64,000 nucleotides of DNA from Ectopseudomonas khazarica. Its GTDB lineage: Bacteria; Pseudomonadota; Gammaproteobacteria; Pseudomonadales; Pseudomonadaceae. Below the pieces are notes generated by a model. That model had not been told where the DNA came from. It was given only the letters and a program-made list of their open reading frames with translations, and ran no database searches. Numbering within the stretch: position 1 is the first letter of the stretch; the number at the start of each line of letters is the position of its first letter. Position numbers and translations under genes: made by a program. The DNA is taken from the NCBI RefSeq assembly GCF_004521985.1, contig NZ_SBHZ01000001.1, forward strand, positions 124,001 through 188,000. Reading direction: 5' to 3'. Below, in pieces: positions 7,360 to 17,378 of this stretch.

Positions 7360-10300
7360 TCAGTCGCTGCGTTGCAGCCGGGCCTTGCCGGGTTTGCTGG
7401 CGACGAGGTGTTCCGGCAGGTCGAGCAGGTCGGTGTCGTAGGTCTCCAGTGGCGGCGGACGCCGCTCGAAACGCGCACCGAGCACCAGCAGGCAAGGCGT
7501 CAGCAGCAGCGTCAGGACCGTGGCGAACGCCAGGCCGCCGGCGATGGCGCTGGACAGCTGCGTCCACCATTGGGTCGACGGGGCGCCGAAGCCGAGGCTC
7601 GGCGTGAGCAGGTCGACGTTGATGCTGAGCACCATCGGCATCAGGCCGAGGATGGTGGTCACGGCGGTGAGCAGCACCGGGCGCAGGCGCAGGCTGCCGG
7701 TCTCCAGCGCGGCCTCGCGTGGGGCCAGGCCCTGCCGGCGCAGCTGGTTGTAGGTGTCGATGAGGATGATGTTGTTGTTCACCACGATACCGGCCAGGGC
7801 GATCAGGCCCATGCCGACCATGACGATGCCGAACGACTGGCCGTTGACCAGCAGGCCGATCAGCACCCCGGCGGTCGACAGGACGATCGCGGAAAGCACC
7901 AGGGCTGCCTGGTAGAGGCTGTTGAACTGGGTCACCAGGATGATCGCCATGAGGAAGATGGCGACCAGGAACGCGGTCATCAGGAAGGTGGCCGCCTCCT
8001 GCTGGTCGGCATCCTCGCCGGTGAACTTCACCTTGACCTCGGCCGGCACCTCCCCCAGCGCCTTGCGCAGGGCCTTGAGGCGTTCGTCCAGGCGTGCGCC
8101 GTCGGCCAGGTCGGCCTGCAGGGTGATGGTGCGATCGCCATCGACGCGGCGCAGGGTGCCGACCTTGGGCGCGGGCTGCAGGTCGACGAAGTTGCTCAGC
8201 GGGACCTGGCCGGCTGCCGTGTTCAGCGTCAGGCGGCCAAGCTGATCGAGCGAGCGCCAGTTGTTGGGCAGGCGCACGCGGATGTCGACTTCGTCGGTGG
8301 CGTCTTCTGGGCGGTAGGTTGCCAGCTTCAGGCCGTTGGTGATCATCTGCACCGCGTTGCCGACGCTCAGTACATCGGCGCCGAAGCGGGCCGCGGCTTC
8401 GCGGTCGACCTTGATCCGCCACTCGATGCCGGGTAGGGCGCGGTCATCTTCGATATCGACGAAACCCCCGAGCTTCTGCATCTCGCCGCGAATGCGCTCG
8501 ACCCACTGCTCGGTCAGCGCCGTGTCCAGGGTGCTGATCTGCAGCTTGACCGGCTTGCCGTCGGTGGGGCCTTCCTCCTGCTTGCGGAACTCCAGCACCA
8601 CGCCGGGAATGCCGGCGGTGCGCTGGCTCATTTCGGCGAGGATGTCCTTGGCCGGGCGCCGCTGGTGCCAGTCGACGAACTGGAACTGCAGGGTGCCGAT
8701 CACGTCGGCGCCCAGCTGACCTTCCGGTTGCGCCAGGGAGCGGGCATACAGCGCCTTGACCTCGCGCATGCCCAGCACCTGCTTCTCGACCTGCCTGAGC
8801 AGGGCGTCCTTCTCCTGGATCGACAGGTCGCCACGGGCACGCAGCCAGATCTGCGCGCTTTCCGGCTCGACCTCCGGGAAGAACTCCACGCCATGGTTGA
8901 AGCGACCGTAGCCGATATAGATGAGGGCGATCAGCGCGAGCATGCCGAGCAGCGTCAGGCCGGGGCGCTTGAGCAGCGTCGCCAGCAGATGGCGATAGGC
9001 CGTGCCGGCGCGGTTGCTGGTCGTCGCCTGTGGCCGCGCCTTGCCGCCGCTGACGGCGCCGAGCACCGGCAGGAACACCAGGGCCATGGCCAGCGAGGCG
9101 AGCAGGCAGATGATCACCGTGGCGGGCAGGTACTTCATGAACTGGCCGACCACGCCGGGCCAGAACAGCAGCGGCAGGAACACCACCAGGGTGGTGGCGG
9201 TGGAGGCGATCACCGGCCAGGCCATGCGCGTGGCGGCATTGGCCCAGGCCTGGCGCGGCGACTGGCCCTGCTGCAGGTAGCGGTCGGCCAGTTCGGAGAC
9301 CACGATGGCGCCGTCGACCAGCATGCCGGCCACCAGGATCAGGCTGAACAGCACGACGATGTTGAGGGTGAAACCGAGCATCCAGATCAGCAGGATGCCG
9401 CTGAGAAACGCACCGGGAATGGTCAGCCCCACCAGCAGTGCCGAGCGCATGCCCATGCTCGCCACCACCAGGATCAGTACCAGGACGATGGCGGTCAGCA
9501 CGTTGTTGAGCAGGTCGCCGAGCATGTTCTGCACTTCCTGCGACTGGTCCATGATGTAGCTGACTTCCACGCCGGGTGGCAGCAGGGGTTTGGCCTGCTC
9601 CATCAGCGCCTTGACCTGATCGATGGTGGCGAGGATGTTGGCGCCGCTGCGTTTGGCCACCTCCAGCACGATGGCCGGCTGGCCGTTGATCCGGGCGAAG
9701 CCGGTGGGGTCCTTGAAGGTGCGGCGGATGGTGGCGACATCGGCGAAGGTCACCACGCTGTCGCCGACCACCTTGATCGGCATGTTCATGACGTCTTCGA
9801 GGTCCTCGATGACGCCCGGAACCTTCATGCTCATGCGCCCGGCACCGGTGTCCAGGCTGCCGGCGGCGACCAGGCGGTTGTTGCGGCTGACCAGGTTGAA
9901 CAGTTCGTTGTAGTCGATGCCGTAGCTGTCGAGCACCTGCGGGTCGACGACGATTTCCATCAGGTCCTCGCGGTCGCCACCGATGGTCACCGAGAGCACC
10001 TCGCCGATGCCTTCGATGTTCTCCTTCAGGCGCCGGGCGATGTACACCAGCTCGGTCTCGGCGATCGGCCCGGACAGACCCACCGAGAGCACCGGGAACA
10101 GAGCCACGTTGACCTCGGTCACGGTCGGCTCGTCGGCCTCGTCGGGCAGCTTGCTGCGCGCGGTGTCGACTTTCTCGCGGACGTCGGCCAGCGCCACCTT
10201 GGCGTCGAAGCCCGCGTCGAATTCCAGGGTGACGGAGGAGTGGCCCTCGCTGGAGACCGAGCTCATCTCCTTGACCCCTTCCAGGCTGCGCAGCTCCTGT

Positions 10301-10506
10301 TCCAGCGGGCGCACCAGCAGGCGGTCGCCATCTTCCGGGCTGATGCCTTCCAGGGTCACCGACACGTAGATCATCGGAATAGTGACGTCCGGGTTGGACT
10401 CCTTGGGCATGGCGACGTAGGCCAGCAGCCCCCCGCACAGCAGGAACAGCAGGATCAGCAGGGTGGTACGGCTGCGGTCGAGCGCGGCGGCAATCAGTGC
10501 GTGCAT
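7360..10506 (-). CDS. RND multidrug efflux transporter permease
   Basis: The 1048-residue inner-membrane pump belongs to the AcrB/MexB (HAE) RND superfamily, which exports drugs or other small molecules by proton antiport. The architecture is typical: a first transmembrane helix, a large periplasmic loop beginning PKESNPDVTIP, a block of helices near residues 330-540 including GMLVDGAIVVSELADRY in TM4 (proton-relay aspartate), a second periplasmic loop, and a C-terminal helix block (GLIALAGIVVNNNIILIDTYN). The GMLVDGAIVV reading differs from the DD pair of AcrB and is common in the MuxB/MdtB-unlike subgroup, so substrate cannot be inferred. It starts one base after the adaptor gene stop, so the two are co-transcribed. 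No outer-membrane channel gene is present. Confidence 0.92.
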   Translation of the reverse strand: MHALIAAALDRSRTTLLILLFLLCGGLLAYVAMPKESNPDVTIPMIYVSVTLEGISPEDGDRLLVRPLEQELRSLEGVKEMSSVSSEGHSSVTLEFDAGFDAKVALADVREKVDTARSKLPDEADEPTVTEVNVALFPVLSVGLSGPIAETELVYIARRLKENIEGIGEVLSVTIGGDREDLMEIVVDPQVLDSYGIDYNELFNLVSRNNRLVAAGSLDTGAGRMSMKVPGVIEDLEDVMNMPIKVVGDSVVTFADVATIRRTFKDPTGFARINGQPAIVLEVAKRSGANILATIDQVKALMEQAKPLLPPGVEVSYIMDQSQEVQNMLGDLLNNVLTAIVLVLILVVASMGMRSALLVGLTIPGAFLSGILLIWMLGFTLNIVVLFSLILVAGMLVDGAIVVSELADRYLQQGQSPRQAWANAATRMAWPVIASTATTLVVFLPLLFWPGVVGQFMKYLPATVIICLLASLAMALVFLPVLGAVSGGKARPQATTSNRAGTAYRHLLATLLKRPGLTLLGMLALIALIYIGYGRFNHGVEFFPEVEPESAQIWLRARGDLSIQEKDALLRQVEKQVLGMREVKALYARSLAQPEGQLGADVIGTLQFQFVDWHQRRPAKDILAEMSQRTAGIPGVVLEFRKQEEGPTDGKPVKLQISTLDTALTEQWVERIRGEMQKLGGFVDIEDDRALPGIEWRIKVDREAAARFGADVLSVGNAVQMITNGLKLATYRPEDATDEVDIRVRLPNNWRSLDQLGRLTLNTAAGQVPLSNFVDLQPAPKVGTLRRVDGDRTITLQADLADGARLDERLKALRKALGEVPAEVKVKFTGEDADQQEAATFLMTAFLVAIFLMAIILVTQFNSLYQAALVLSAIVLSTAGVLIGLLVNGQSFGIVMVGMGLIALAGIVVNNNIILIDTYNQLRRQGLAPREAALETGSLRLRPVLLTAVTTILGLMPMVLSINVDLLTPSLGFGAPSTQWWTQLSSAIAGGLAFATVLTLLLTPCLLVLGARFERRPPPLETYDTDLLDLPEHLVASKPGKARLQRSD

Positions 10507-10507
10507 C

Positions 10508-11596
10508 TCAGCTGCCCTCTGCGGCGAGTTGCGTGCGCACCTGCTGGCCCGCTTCGACGAAGCCCTGGCCCAGGGTGATCAGCGCGACCTTCGGCGGCAG
10601 GCCGCTGACCCAGGCGCCCTGGTTGTCGACGCTGATCAGTTGCACGGGGGTGAACTCCACGCGCTGCTCATCGTTGACCCACTTGACGCCGTGGCGGCCG
10701 TTCTCGTCGAGGCTGAGCAGGGCAGGGGACAGGCGGTGGGCCATGGCCTCGCCGGTCTGGATGTGCAGCGTGGCGCTGGCACCTGCCAGGCGCAGGCCGT
10801 CCGGGTTGTCCACCTTGACCTCGATGCGGAAGCTGCGCGAGTCCGGGTCGGCGGCAGCGGCGATGAAGTGCAGCTCGCCCTGCAGCGTGCGGCCGTCGAG
10901 CAGTTCCACGCTCACCGCCTGCCCCAGCTGCAGCTGGGTGACCTGTTGCTGGGCGATCTGCGCGGTGACCTTGAGGCGGTCGATGTCCACCAGGGTCAGC
11001 AGGCTTTGTCCGGGCTGTACGTAGTCGCCCAGTTCGACCGCGCGCTGGTCGTAGATGCCGGCGAACGGCGCCTTGATCCTGGTATTGCGCAGGTGCAGGC
11101 GAGCGCTGTCGAGTTCGGCACGGGCCTTGGCCAGTTCGCTCTCCAGGCGCATCAGTTCGCTGGCGGAGATCAGGCTGCGCTCGCGCAGGCGCCTGGCCGC
11201 AGTCACGTCGCTCTCGCGCTGGCGCACGTCGGCTTCGCTGCGCGCCACCTGGGCCGGCCGGTCATCCGGCGACAGGCTGAGCAGCAGTTGCTCGGCGGCG
11301 ACGCGGTTGCCCTTGTCCTGGTCCAGCTTCTGCACGCTGCCACTGACCTGCGCACGCAGCTCGACCCGGCGCCAAGCTTCGATCTGCCCCTGTACCACGT
11401 GCTGGCGCTGCATGGGCTGTGCCTCCAGCCACTGCACTTCGACCCGGGCCAGCTCGGCGGCGGCCAGGGGCTTGTCCGGCTCGGCCTGCGCCTCGTCACG
11501 GGCGCTGAAGCGTTCGCCGCTGAACAGCCAGAGCAGCAGAACGATGGCGATGACGACCGCGATGATCCAGGGGCGTTTGCTGAGGTGCGTGAACAT
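10508..11596 (-). CDS. RND efflux periplasmic adaptor (membrane fusion protein)
   Basis: This HlyD/MexA-family adaptor of 362 residues bridges the RND pump and an outer-membrane channel. It has an N-terminal membrane anchor (WIIAVVIAIVLLLWLFSG), a lipoyl-like half motif (GQIEAWRRVELRAQVSG), an alpha-helical hairpin rich in Arg, Glu and Leu (about residues 110-170), the second lipoyl half (IKAPFAGIYDQRAVELGDYV) and beta-barrel domains. The uncleaved anchor without a lipobox cysteine suggests anchoring by the helix and not by lipid. It is the middle gene of the tetR-adaptor-pump operon, 10 bases downstream of the regulator. Confidence 0.92.
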   Translation of the reverse strand: MFTHLSKRPWIIAVVIAIVLLLWLFSGERFSARDEAQAEPDKPLAAAELARVEVQWLEAQPMQRQHVVQGQIEAWRRVELRAQVSGSVQKLDQDKGNRVAAEQLLLSLSPDDRPAQVARSEADVRQRESDVTAARRLRERSLISASELMRLESELAKARAELDSARLHLRNTRIKAPFAGIYDQRAVELGDYVQPGQSLLTLVDIDRLKVTAQIAQQQVTQLQLGQAVSVELLDGRTLQGELHFIAAAADPDSRSFRIEVKVDNPDGLRLAGASATLHIQTGEAMAHRLSPALLSLDENGRHGVKWVNDEQRVEFTPVQLISVDNQGAWVSGLPPKVALITLGQGFVEAGQQVRTQLAAEGS

Positions 11597-11605
11597 GAGA
11601 ATCCC

Positions 11606-12262
11606 TTACTCGTTGGTGGCGGCCGCTGCCAGCAGCGCAGCGGCCTGGCCGTGCAGGCCGGCGATGATGAAGTCGGTGACGCGCTCGAAATAGGCGTCGA
11701 AGGCAATGGGGTCGGCCCAGTGCTCGAAACCGCCCGAGGCAATGCGCGTCATCACCCCGTTGATGCACGCCTCCACGCCCCACAACAGGTGCTGGCAGTG
11801 CTCGTCAGAAAGCTGCAGGCCGGCGAAGCTGTTCTGCAGCAGTTCGCTGAACAGGGCCATGTACTCGGCTTCGAGTTCGAGGAACTGTTCGCGGTAGGGC
11901 GGCTCCAGGCGTTCCTGAAAGGCCGGGCGGTCACAGTGCAGGCACAGCTGGGCCTGCAGCGGGTCGGCCAGCAGTTGCTCGAAGGCGCGACGGATCATCC
12001 GGCGCATGGCTTCCGGCGCCGGGGCCGAGTGGGAGAGTGTCTGCAGTTCGATCAGGTGCATGCGCGAGCGATCCAGCACCAGGCGCGCAAACAGCGCTTC
12101 CTTGCTGGGAAAGTGTTTGTACACGGTGCCCTTGCCGATGCCGGTTTGGCGTGCCACTTCGGCGATTGTGACGCGGTCCCAGGACTGACTCTGGAACAGC
12201 TGTCGAGCGGCTTCGAGCAAGGCGGTTTCACGTTGCTGGAAGAGTTGATCCTGATAGCGCAT
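11606..12262 (-). CDS. TetR/AcrR-family transcriptional regulator
   Basis: A 218-residue repressor with an N-terminal TetR helix-turn-helix (RVTIAEVARQTGIGKGTVYKHF) followed by a ligand-binding helical domain containing three cysteines and a LCLHCD segment. It is the first gene of the operon that encodes the adaptor and RND pump, so it most likely represses its own operon and responds to a pump substrate. The start at 12262 is the only sensible ATG ahead of the HTH. A paired palindrome lies 20 bases upstream. Confidence 0.92.
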   Translation of the reverse strand: MRYQDQLFQQRETALLEAARQLFQSQSWDRVTIAEVARQTGIGKGTVYKHFPSKEALFARLVLDRSRMHLIELQTLSHSAPAPEAMRRMIRRAFEQLLADPLQAQLCLHCDRPAFQERLEPPYREQFLELEAEYMALFSELLQNSFAGLQLSDEHCQHLLWGVEACINGVMTRIASGGFEHWADPIAFDAYFERVTDFIIAGLHGQAAALLAAAATNE

Positions 12263-12281
12263 GGACTTTCCACGAAAGACT

Positions 12282-12314
12282 GTGACCGGTGGTCATGCTA
12301 TGACTGTTGGTCAC
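12282..12314. promoter_or_regulatory. Putative TetR operator, paired TGAC/GTCA palindromes
   Basis: Two spaced half-palindromes, TGACCGGTGGTCA (12283-12295) and TGACTGTTGGTCA (12301-12313), themselves arranged so that the whole 33 bases read as one imperfect inverted repeat (gtgaccggtggtcat / atgactgttggtcac). Position just upstream of the tetR start fits autoregulation by the TetR protein. The next 236 bases to metR contain nothing I recognise. Confidence 0.7.
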
Positions 12315-12550
12315 AAGGCGGCAAGCCAGGAGTTGTAACAAGGCAATTGGCGTGGGTGGGGTTGCGCCCTGCTGCCGGCGGGTACCGTTCGCCGGGGGAG
12401 CGCTGCGAGGCCGTCCGGGGACCGGCCATTTCGTTGTCTTGGTGCCCGGCGGGCGGTGAAGCCTGCTGCGTATGGTGCGGGGCACGCGGCAGATGTGATG
12501 AAAAGGCGGCCACGCGCCTGCGCGAGCGGCCTTTGTCTGCGCAGTGGCGC

Positions 12551-13468
12551 TCAGCGCGCCACGCTGACGCCTTCCAGGCTGGCGAAGGAGGTGTCCTTGG
12601 CGGTGAGCAGGAAGTCGCGCATGAAGGGCGCATCGAGCATGTCGCTGCGGATCGCCGCATAGAGGGTGGCGAACAGTCCCTTTTCGCCCAGGCGCTTGGC
12701 GCTGACGTAGTGACGCGAGCTGTACTCGTGCAGCGCCCAGTTGGGCAGGCCGCAGACGCCGCGTCCGCTGGCCACCAGTTGCATCATCATGACCGTCAGC
12801 TCGGAGGTGCGTACCTGCGCGGGTTCCACGTCGTTGGGTTCGAGGAAGCGGGTGAAGATGTCCAGGCGGTCACGTTCCACCGGGTAGGTGATGAGGGTTT
12901 CCGTGGCCAGGTCCTGTGGCTGGATATAGGCCTTGTGCGCCAGACGGTGCTGGTTGGCCACGGCCAGCATGGCCTCGTAGGTGAACAGCGGTACGTAGGT
13001 GATGCCGGCCAGTTCGACGGGGTCCGAGGTCACCACCAGGTCCAGGTCGCCGCGTGCCAGCGCGGGGAGTGGTGCGAAGGAGAAGCCCGAGGCCAGGTCC
13101 AGTTCCACTTCCGGCCAGGCGTCGCGGAACTGATCGATGGTCGGCATCAGCCACTGGAAGCAGCTGTGGCATTCGATGGCCATGTGCAGGCGCCCGGCGG
13201 TGCCACCGGCGAGGCGCGCCAGGTCCCGTTCGGCGCCACGCAGCAGGGGCAGGGCGGCGTCGGCCAGTTGCAGCAGGCGCAGGCCGGCGCTGGTGAAACG
13301 CACCGGCTTGGTCTTGCGCACGAACAGCTGCAGGCCGAGTCGCTCCTCGAGCTCCTTGAACTGGTGCGACAGGGCCGACTGGGTCAGGTGCAGGCGCTCG
13401 GCGGCCTCCACCAGGCTGTCGGTTTCGCGCAGGGCGTGCAGGGTTTTCAGGTGGCGTAGCTCGAGCAT
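12551..13468 (-). CDS. metR: MetR, LysR-type activator of methionine synthesis
   Basis: MetR activates metE (and other methionine genes) with homocysteine as co-inducer. The 305-residue protein starts MLELRHLKTLHALRETDSL, matching the E. coli MetR N-terminus, followed by the LysR HTH (AAERLHLTQSALSHQFKELE) and a substrate-binding domain with AIECHSCFQW. The frame is open to an ATG at 13492, but the MLELRHLKT start at 13468 is the one conserved in the family. It is divergent from metE with a MetR box between them, the classical arrangement. Confidence 0.95.
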   Translation of the reverse strand: MLELRHLKTLHALRETDSLVEAAERLHLTQSALSHQFKELEERLGLQLFVRKTKPVRFTSAGLRLLQLADAALPLLRGAERDLARLAGGTAGRLHMAIECHSCFQWLMPTIDQFRDAWPEVELDLASGFSFAPLPALARGDLDLVVTSDPVELAGITYVPLFTYEAMLAVANQHRLAHKAYIQPQDLATETLITYPVERDRLDIFTRFLEPNDVEPAQVRTSELTVMMMQLVASGRGVCGLPNWALHEYSSRHYVSAKRLGEKGLFATLYAAIRSDMLDAPFMRDFLLTAKDTSFASLEGVSVAR

Positions 13469-13513
13469 GACGGGTCTCTGCGAAGGTTTCATTCATCCAA
13501 TGTCGTGGCTGGA

Positions 13514-13526
13514 TGAAAGTGGTTCA
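13514..13526. promoter_or_regulatory. MetR box (TGAA-N5-TTCA)
   Basis: TGAAAGTGGTTCA is an exact match to the MetR consensus TGAANNNNNTTCA and lies in the divergent metR-metE intergenic region, 46 bases from metR and 110 bases from metE. It probably serves both metE activation and metR autoregulation. Confidence 0.85.
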
Positions 13527-13636
13527 TACAGCCTACATGAGTAAATCTTTAGATCAAGACGAAAATCTTGAGTTTGTCTCACGTGCTGGCGATGCCGAGA
13601 ATGGCGCCATCTCGATTGACTCTGGAGCGTCACCCC

Positions 13637-15934
13637 ATGGCCCTGTCCCATTCCCTCGGTTTCCCGCGCATCGGCCGCGACCGTGAACTGAAAAAAGCCC
13701 TCGAAGCCCATTGGAAAGGCGAGCTGGACGAGGCCGGGCTGCGCGCCGTTGGCCAGCGCCTGCGTGCCGAGCACTGGCAACTGCAGAAAGACGCCGGCAT
13801 CGACCTGCTGCCGGTGGGCGACTTCGCCTGGTACGACCAGGTGCTCGGCCATTCCCTGGCATTCGGCGTGATTCCCGAGCGCTTCCGCCCGGCCGCCGGC
13901 AAACCGACCCTGGACACCCTGTTCGCCATGGCGCGTGGCGCCGTGGCGAGCACGAACGGTTGCTGTGGCGGCGCCCACGCTCAGGAGCTGACCAAGTGGT
14001 TCGACACCAACTACCACTACCTGGTGCCGGAGTTCAGTGCCGATCAGGCGTTCGCCCTGAGCTGGGAGCAACTGTTCGAGGAAGTGGCCGAAGCCCACGC
14101 GCTCGGTCATAGCGTCAAGCCGGTGCTGATCGGCCCGTTGACCTACCTGTGGCTGGGCAAGGCCAAGGGCGATGAGTTCGACAAGCTGGAGCTGCTCGAG
14201 CGCCTGCTGCCGGTCTATGGCGAGATTTTCCAGCGCCTCGCCGAGCAAGGCGTGGAGTGGGTGCAGATCGACGAGCCGATTCTGGTGCTGGACTTGCCGC
14301 AGGCCTGGAAGAACGCGTTCGAGCGCGCCTACAACCTGATTCAGCGCGAACCCTGCCGCAAGCTGATCGCCACCTATTTCGGCGGTCTGGAGGACAACCT
14401 CGGCCTGGCGGCCAACCTGCCGGTGGATGGCCTGCATATCGACCTGGTACGGGCACCGGACCAGTACCCGACGATTCTCGACCGGCTGCCGGCCTACAAG
14501 GTGCTGTCGCTCGGCATGGTGAACGGGCGCAATGTCTGGCGCTGCGACCTGGAAAAGGCGCTCGACGTGCTGCGCCATGCCCATGAACGTCTGGGCGAGC
14601 GCCTGTGGGTGGCGCCGTCCTGCTCGCTGTTGCACTGCCCGGTGGACCTGGCGCGCGAGGACCAGCTCGACGCCGAGCTGAAAGGCTGGCTGGCCTTTGC
14701 GGTACAGAAGTGTGAGGAGGTCGCGCTGCTGGGCAAGGCCCTGGAAGCGCCGCAGGATGCCGGGGTACAGGCGGCGCTGGCGGCGAGCCGCGAGGTCCAG
14801 GCGGCGCGCGCGGCCTCGACGCGCATTCACAAGCCTGAGGTGCAGGCACGTCTGGCTGCGACGCGTCCGCGCCATGCCCAGCGCCAGTCGCCGTTCGCCG
14901 AGCGCATCGGCAAGCAGCGCGAGCGCCTGCGGTTGCCGGTGCTGCCGACCACCACCATCGGTTCCTTCCCGCAGACTGCGGCCATTCGTCTGGCGCGGCA
15001 GTCGTTCCGTCAGGGCAAGCTGAGCCTGGCCGACTACACCGAGGCCATGCACAGCGAGATCCGCCATGCGGTGCAGGTGCAGGAGCGCCTCGGGCTGGAT
15101 GTGCTGGTGCATGGCGAGGCCGAGCGCAACGACATGGTCGAGTACTTCGCCGAACAACTGGACGGCTACGCCTTCACCCGCTTCGGCTGGGTGCAGAGCT
15201 ACGGGTCGCGCTGCGTGAAACCGGCGGTGATCGTCGGCGACCTGAGCCGCCCTCGGGCGATGACCCTGGAATGGATCCAGTACGCGCAGAGCCTGACCGA
15301 CAAGGTGATGAAAGGCATGCTGACCGGGCCGGTGACCATGCTGATGTGGTCCTTCGCCCGGGAGGATGTGCCGCGTGAGGTGCAGGCCAGGCAGCTGGCG
15401 TTGGCCATCCGTGACGAGGTGGTCGATCTGGAGGCCGCCGGAATCAAGGTCATCCAGATCGACGAGGCGGCGTTCCGTGAGGGCCTGCCCCTGCGTCAGG
15501 CGGCCTGGCAGGGCTACCTGGACTGGGCCACCGAGGCATTTCGCCTGAGCGCCAGCGGCGTGCGTGACGAAACGCAGATCCACACGCACATGTGCTACAG
15601 CGAGTTCAACGACGTGATCGACTCCATCGCGGCGATGGACGCCGACGTGATCACCATCGAGACCTCGCGTTCGGACATGGAGCTGCTGGCGGCCTTCGAA
15701 CGGTTCGCCTATCCCAACGAGATCGGCCCGGGTGTCTACGACATCCACTCGCCGCGCGTACCCGACAGCGCCGAGATGGCCGCTCTGCTGCGCAAGGCGG
15801 CGCGGCGCATCCCGCTGGAGCGGCTGTGGGTCAACCCCGATTGCGGATTGAAGACCCGCGGCTGGCCCGAGACCGAGGCCGCGCTGGTCAACATGGTCGC
15901 GGCAGCCCGGCAGTTGCGCGCGGAACTGGCCTGA
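13637..15934 (+). CDS. metE: MetE, cobalamin-independent methionine synthase
   Basis: MetE transfers a methyl group from 5-methyltetrahydropteroyl-triglutamate to homocysteine to give methionine, without vitamin B12. The 765-residue length is normal for the duplicated-barrel enzyme. The start [20 protein letters not shown] at 13637 has a GGAG site and the conserved N-terminal motif; the frame extends upstream to 13568 without reason. Zinc and homocysteine-site residues are visible in the C-terminal half ([20 protein letters not shown], and NPDCGLKTR with the last zinc cysteine). It is regulated by the divergent MetR. Confidence 0.97.
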   Translation: MALSHSLGFPRIGRDRELKKALEAHWKGELDEAGLRAVGQRLRAEHWQLQKDAGIDLLPVGDFAWYDQVLGHSLAFGVIPERFRPAAGKPTLDTLFAMARGAVASTNGCCGGAHAQELTKWFDTNYHYLVPEFSADQAFALSWEQLFEEVAEAHALGHSVKPVLIGPLTYLWLGKAKGDEFDKLELLERLLPVYGEIFQRLAEQGVEWVQIDEPILVLDLPQAWKNAFERAYNLIQREPCRKLIATYFGGLEDNLGLAANLPVDGLHIDLVRAPDQYPTILDRLPAYKVLSLGMVNGRNVWRCDLEKALDVLRHAHERLGERLWVAPSCSLLHCPVDLAREDQLDAELKGWLAFAVQKCEEVALLGKALEAPQDAGVQAALAASREVQAARAASTRIHKPEVQARLAATRPRHAQRQSPFAERIGKQRERLRLPVLPTTTIGSFPQTAAIRLARQSFRQGKLSLADYTEAMHSEIRHAVQVQERLGLDVLVHGEAERNDMVEYFAEQLDGYAFTRFGWVQSYGSRCVKPAVIVGDLSRPRAMTLEWIQYAQSLTDKVMKGMLTGPVTMLMWSFAREDVPREVQARQLALAIRDEVVDLEAAGIKVIQIDEAAFREGLPLRQAAWQGYLDWATEAFRLSASGVRDETQIHTHMCYSEFNDVIDSIAAMDADVITIETSRSDMELLAAFERFAYPNEIGPGVYDIHSPRVPDSAEMAALLRKAARRIPLERLWVNPDCGLKTRGWPETEAALVNMVAAARQLRAELA

Positions 15935-15955
15935 TGTTCCGCCCGTAGCGCCAGG

Positions 15956-15982
15956 CCCCTCCTGCCAGCCGGTACGGAGGGG
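15956..15982 (+). terminator. Possible metE terminator hairpin
   Basis: A 7-bp stem cccctcc / ggagggg with a 13-base loop lies 22 bases after the metE stop. No T-run follows, so it is only a weak candidate. Confidence 0.35.
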
Positions 15983-16106
15983 TACGCTCTGCATGGGCCT
16001 TTGGTCACTTGCCGGGCAACCGTTCGTCCTCCTTCATCAAACTGTCACGCTTGTGTGGCAGCGCCGTCGAACGACTTTCACCAGAATCGCGTTTCAGTGG
16101 GGTTCT

Positions 16107-17114
16107 ATGTTTCTGGTGTTCTTCATGCGTGCACTCATCTTCATTGCCGCGTTGCTGTGCGGCGTGCAGTCTTTTGCTGCCAATCGTTGCGATCTGTCCG
16201 AGCCGACCCGCTATGCGGACGTCGGTGACGTTCGTCTGGCATACCAGAGCGTCGGTCGCGAGCGCGACCCGGCGCTGCTGCTGATCATGGGCCTGGGCGG
16301 GCAGCTGATCCACTGGCCCGACGAAGTGGTCGAGCGTCTCTGTCAGCAGGGCTTCCGGGTCATTCGTTTCGATAACCGCGACGTCGGCCTGAGCAGCTGG
16401 CGCAAACCCGCGCCGAGCATCAACCTGCCTTACGAAGTGGTGCGCTACCGCCTGGGGCTGTCGCTGGGAGCGCCCTATCACCTGCGTGACATGGCAGGCG
16501 ACGCGCTGGGTTTGATGGACGGCCTGGGTATCGGCGTTTTCCATGTCCTGGGGGCGAGCATGGGCGGCATGATCGCTCAGCACCTGGCCGATCTGGCGCC
16601 GCAGCGGGTGCTCAGCCTGACCCTGGTGATGACCAGTTCCGGTGCCCAGGGCCTGCCGGCACCCAGCGATGCGCTGGTCGCGCTGCTGGCGCGGCGCGAG
16701 GCCGGCAGCCGCGAGGCCGCGCTGCAGCAACAGGCCGACCTGCTCGCGGCGCTGGGCAGCCCCTCGGTCAAGGATGATCGCGCGTTGCTGTTGCACCAGG
16801 CCGAGGTGGCTTACGACCGGGCCTTCAATCCCGAAGGCGTGCAGCGGCAACTGTTGGCGATTCTCGCCGAGTCGAGCCGGGTCGAGTTGCTCAACCGCCT
16901 GAGCGTGCCGACGCTGGTGGTGCATGGCACCGCCGACCCGCTGCTACCGGTGATGCATGGTGTCCACGTGGCGGCGCACATCAAGGGCTCGGAGCTGAAG
17001 CTGATTCCGGGGCTGGCCCACCGTTTCCAGGATGCCTTCAAGGAACCGCTGCTGGCCGCAGTGTTGCCACACCTCGCGGCCCACCGCGGCGACCTCGGGC
17101 TGGCCCACCTGTAG
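16107..17114 (+). CDS. Exported alpha/beta hydrolase
   Basis: A 335-residue alpha/beta-hydrolase-fold enzyme of unknown substrate. The ATG at 16107, preceded by GTGGGG, gives a hydrophobic signal peptide (RALIFIAALLCGVQSFA) with a likely AxA-type cleavage before NRCDLSEP, so the enzyme is probably periplasmic. Fold motifs are LLLIMGLGGQ (oxyanion region), a GASMGG nucleophile elbow with the catalytic serine, an acid near VVHGTADPLLP and a histidine at GLAHRF. Similar proteins are annotated as esterases or as TAP/haloperoxidase-like hydrolases; I cannot narrow it further. An upstream in-frame start at 15993 would destroy the signal peptide and is rejected. Confidence 0.85.
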   Translation: MFLVFFMRALIFIAALLCGVQSFAANRCDLSEPTRYADVGDVRLAYQSVGRERDPALLLIMGLGGQLIHWPDEVVERLCQQGFRVIRFDNRDVGLSSWRKPAPSINLPYEVVRYRLGLSLGAPYHLRDMAGDALGLMDGLGIGVFHVLGASMGGMIAQHLADLAPQRVLSLTLVMTSSGAQGLPAPSDALVALLARREAGSREAALQQQADLLAALGSPSVKDDRALLLHQAEVAYDRAFNPEGVQRQLLAILAESSRVELLNRLSVPTLVVHGTADPLLPVMHGVHVAAHIKGSELKLIPGLAHRFQDAFKEPLLAAVLPHLAAHRGDLGLAHL

Positions 17115-17117
17115 CGA

Positions 17118-17378
17118 TCAGAGTTCCTGATTGTGCTTGATCGCGTCGCGGCGCTGCTGGCTGTCGATGTGCTCGCTGCTGTGGCGGATCAGCTTGTCCG
17201 CCATGGCCATGCGCTCGATGTAGCGCTGGATGCTCTGCTCGGCATCGTGGCGCGAGAGGTAGGGGCCTTCCAGCGTGCCTTCGCGGGTGGCGAAGAAATA
17301 CTGGCCATTGACGGCGCTCAGGCGTGAACTGCGGTAGTGCGTGCCCGGTTGGGGGTCGACAGTGCGTTGGCCGAACAT
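17118..17378 (-). CDS. Small conserved hypothetical protein (86 aa)
   Basis: A short, charged, soluble protein (begins MFGQRTVDPQPGTHYRSSRL, contains NGQYFFATREGTLEGPY) ending only 4 bases from the convergent hydrolase gene. The middle segment, a strand-rich stretch followed by a helix with DAEQSIQRYIERM, resembles a family of small pseudomonad proteins of unknown function (I believe DUF6316, from memory). No catalytic motif, membrane segment or metal site is visible. Confidence 0.7.
   Translation of the reverse strand: MFGQRTVDPQPGTHYRSSRLSAVNGQYFFATREGTLEGPYLSRHDAEQSIQRYIERMAMADKLIRHSSEHIDSQQRRDAIKHNQEL

Noticed and set aside
13493..15994. Minus-strand open frame of 833 codons
   Set aside because: Antisense shadow of metE, which has clear catalytic motifs on the plus strand.
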